NCBI GenBank assembly: GCA_041580375.1
Contig: JBFGDZ010000007.1
Span: 1 to 41,079, forward strand
DNA: 41,079 bases
From: JAPUIN01 sp041580375
GTDB taxonomy: Bacteria; Acidobacteriota; Polarisedimenticolia; Gp22-AA2
Reading direction: 5' to 3'
The translations under genes were made by a program, and so were the position numbers. Shown here piece by piece: positions 39,381-41,079 of this stretch; positions within the stretch are counted from its first letter, which is position 1; every line of letters starts with the position of its first letter. Under the pieces are notes generated by a model. That model was not told the DNA's origin. It ran no database searches and saw nothing but the letters and a program-made list of their open reading frames with translations.

Positions 39381-41079
39381 TCAGCCGGCGCCCTTCCGAT
39401 CGCAGTCGCCCCGTATCTGATCGATGAGATCGAGGATTCGTCCGCGCTGCGTTCCGTCGGTCTCCAGATCGCGCGCGGCCTCCAGCGCCTGCAGCGCGTC
39501 GCACGGCTGCTGCAGGGCGTGGTGCGTGTTGGCGATCTTGAGCCGCGTCTCGACGTTCCTCGGATCCTGGCCCGCCGCCATCTGATACTGGCGCAGAGCC
39601 ATCTCCAGGAACCCCTTCCTGTAGAGCGCGTTGCCCAGCTCCAGCGCGAGGCGGGGATATCGCGGGTTCTTCTGTCGGGCCACCCGGAACGCCTGGATCG
39701 CTTCGTCCAGCTGGTTGCGCCGCATGAAGATCATGCCGGCCCGGAAGAAGGGCTCGGCGAGATCCGGATCCGCCCGGGCGATGTCCATGTAGTTCTGAAT
39801 CGCATCGTCGAGCCGGCCGCGCGTCGTGTTGAGCCGCGCCCGGGCGAGGAGCGTCTCGATGTTTCCGGGCCAGATCGCGAGGGCGCGGCCGAGATCCTCC
39901 TCGGCCAGATCGTAACGACCGAGCTCCTCGTGAGCCATGGCGCGGCCCAGGTGCGCGGCGATGAAATGAGGGGACCGCTCGAGCGTCTCGGTAAATTCCC
40001 GCACCGCGAGCTTCGGGAAGCCGAGCCGCAGGTAGGAGCTGCCGGCGCGGGCGCTGTGCACCGGGTCGGGAGAGCGGCGCAGCGCCGGCTGGCCCAGACG
40101 GCGCAGAGCCGCTTCATAATTCCCACCGAGGTAGGCGGCCTGGGCGACCAGGGCCTGGCGCCCCGCTCGATAGCGATCGGTCGCCGCCCACCCGACCAGG
40201 CCGGCGAGGGCGAGGACGGCGAGCCCCGCGGCGGCCGCGAGCCGGCGCCGCCGCAGCCGGCGGGGCAGAGGCTCGCGCGGCTCGACCGACAGGATGGACG
40301 GCAGTTCTTCCCGGCGCGACGAGCCGGCCAGGGCGGCCTGCGTGAGTCCGGCCGCGACCCAGAAGACGAACGAGGGGGTCGGCTCCTCGAACGGAGCCCC
40401 GAGCAGCGCCATGAACACGACGGCGGAGGCGGCGTTGAACGTGGCGAGACCGATCTGACGCCACGGGAGGGGACCGCGTCCCGCGGCGAGCCCGGCCTGC
40501 GCCAGCAGGATCACGACGAGGGCGAGAAAGCCGAGGCCCCCGATCGCGCCGCTCTCGGCGGCGATTTCCAGGAAGTTGTTGCCGGCGTGCACCGCCTGAT
40601 GGCTGAGCGTGAACGGGGAGTCGTCGATCTTCGTCCACGCCACCTCGAGGAAAGCGTGGCGCCAGTTGTCGGGCCCGACCCCGAGCGGGTGCGCGCGGAT
40701 GAGCGCGAGGGACCCGCGCACGGCGGCGGATCGATCCAGGTCCGGATCGCCGGTCGTGGGCGAGAGAAGCGTCGCCCCCTGCAGCGGAGCCGTGGGCGTT
40801 CCGGTCGGGCCGAGAGCGGTCCAGCGACTCACCGAGAGGATGATGAGCAGGATGATGAGCGCCGAGAGTCCGGCCCACAGGCTGTGTCCGGCGGGGTCCG
40901 GCCGAAGTGCGCGCCAGCCGCGCTCCGACTGCAGCGCCTGCACGACGCGGCTGAGGATCAACAACCCCGCCGACAGGAGCGCGACGATCCATCCTTCCGG
41001 TCGTCCGGTGAACAGAATGGCGGCGCTCACGATACCGATCGCCACGCCGCAGGCGACGCGTCTCCACCCGGAGACGAGC
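39381..41079 (-). CDS. O-antigen-ligase-like (Wzy_C) membrane protein with C-terminal TPRs (5' end cut by window edge)
   Basis: The frame is open to the right edge, so the N-terminus is missing; about 565 residues are visible. The membrane part has the Wzy_C periplasmic segment RAHPLGVGPDNWRHAF and a later QAVHAGNNFLEIAAESGAIGGLGF. From about 290 residues before the end there are about six TPRs (YEAALRRLGQPALR, PKLAVREFTETLERSP, YDLAEEDLGRALAIWP, LDDAIQNYMDIARADP, LDEAIQAFRVARQKNP, LEMALRQYQMAAGQDP). This architecture is used for ligation or transfer of lipid-linked glycans, including PglL/PilO-type protein O-glycosylation. The TPRs would face the periplasm. Substrate is unknown. Confidence 0.82.
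   Translation of the reverse strand, partial: LVSGWRRVACGVAIGIVSAAILFTGRPEGWIVALLSAGLLILSRVVQALQSERGWRALRPDPAGHSLWAGLSALIILLIILSVSRWTALGPTGTPTAPLQGATLLSPTTGDPDLDRSAAVRGSLALIRAHPLGVGPDNWRHAFLEVAWTKIDDSPFTLSHQAVHAGNNFLEIAAESGAIGGLGFLALVVILLAQAGLAAGRGPLPWRQIGLATFNAASAVVFMALLGAPFEEPTPSFVFWVAAGLTQAALAGSSRREELPSILSVEPREPLPRRLRRRRLAAAAGLAVLALAGLVGWAATDRYRAGRQALVAQAAYLGGNYEAALRRLGQPALRRSPDPVHSARAGSSYLRLGFPKLAVREFTETLERSPHFIAAHLGRAMAHEELGRYDLAEEDLGRALAIWPGNIETLLARARLNTTRGRLDDAIQNYMDIARADPDLAEPFFRAGMIFMRRNQLDEAIQAFRVARQKNPRYPRLALELGNALYRKGFLEMALRQYQMAAGQDPRNVETRLKIANTHHALQQPCDALQALEAARDLETDGTQRGRILDLIDQIRGDCDRKGAG

Overview
The window is about 41 kb of GC-rich, densely packed bacterial chromosome with short or overlapping gene junctions. 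I see no insertion sequence, prophage or CRISPR array. The gene set points to a Gram-negative, respiring, probably uncultured bacterium, with Acidobacteriota or a similarly placed phylum as the best guess. Evidence is a System I cytochrome c maturation cluster, a TolC/RND copper exporter, a bactofilin, a RodZ-like protein, a receiver-PilZ protein and many TPR proteins. Gene content alone cannot fix the phylum.

Layout. (1) 1-5711, minus: ccmE-F-H-I-A-B-C-D, a haem export and ligation cluster; ccmD runs off the left edge. (2) 5712-6230: an AT-rich intergenic island with a 17-bp inverted repeat, a possible small RNA and the greA promoter. (3) 6231-8594, plus: greA, a HEAT-repeat lipoprotein and xdhC. 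(4) 8578-18877: an envelope or protein glycosylation neighbourhood. It holds a polyprenyl-phosphate-sugar-synthase-like GT2, a UbiA-family phosphoribosyltransferase, a DUF362 protein, a sulfatase-fold lipoprotein without the formylglycine motif, a TMTC-like GT-C/TPR fusion and two divergent GT39-like proteins. (5) 18947-20603, plus: proC and a PqqC/CADD-like haem-oxygenase-fold protein.

(6) 20653-25234, minus: an operon behind a near-consensus promoter: RodZ-like protein, LRV/HEAT-like protein, TPR protein, PP2C phosphatase and a peroxiredoxin whose catalytic codon is an in-frame TGA. A hairpin right after the TGA fits a bacterial SECIS, so I annotate one selenoprotein (20653-21090) that ordinary gene callers would split. 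(7) 25256-28210, minus: a second LRV-like protein, a homocysteine methyltransferase-MTHFR fusion and tRNA-Thr(CGU). (8) 28283-35311, minus: a copper/silver efflux operon: Cys-rich exported protein, CusC, CusB, CusA and a NosL-like lipoprotein. (9) 35602-41079: a pseudopilin, a small ORF, a bactofilin, a mini dihaem cytochrome, a geranylgeranyl-reductase-like flavoprotein, a small membrane protein, a receiver-PilZ protein and a Wzy_C/TPR protein cut by the right edge.

The most notable items are the selenocysteine peroxiredoxin with its SECIS hairpin; a Ccm system that pairs a Cys-type (CxxxY) CcmE with a Cys-rich CcmH and an altered CcmC tryptophan motif; the clustered GT-C/TPR glycosylation genes; and the structured island before greA. 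Several genes seem to start at or within a few bases of their predicted transcription start, which suggests leaderless translation is used here.
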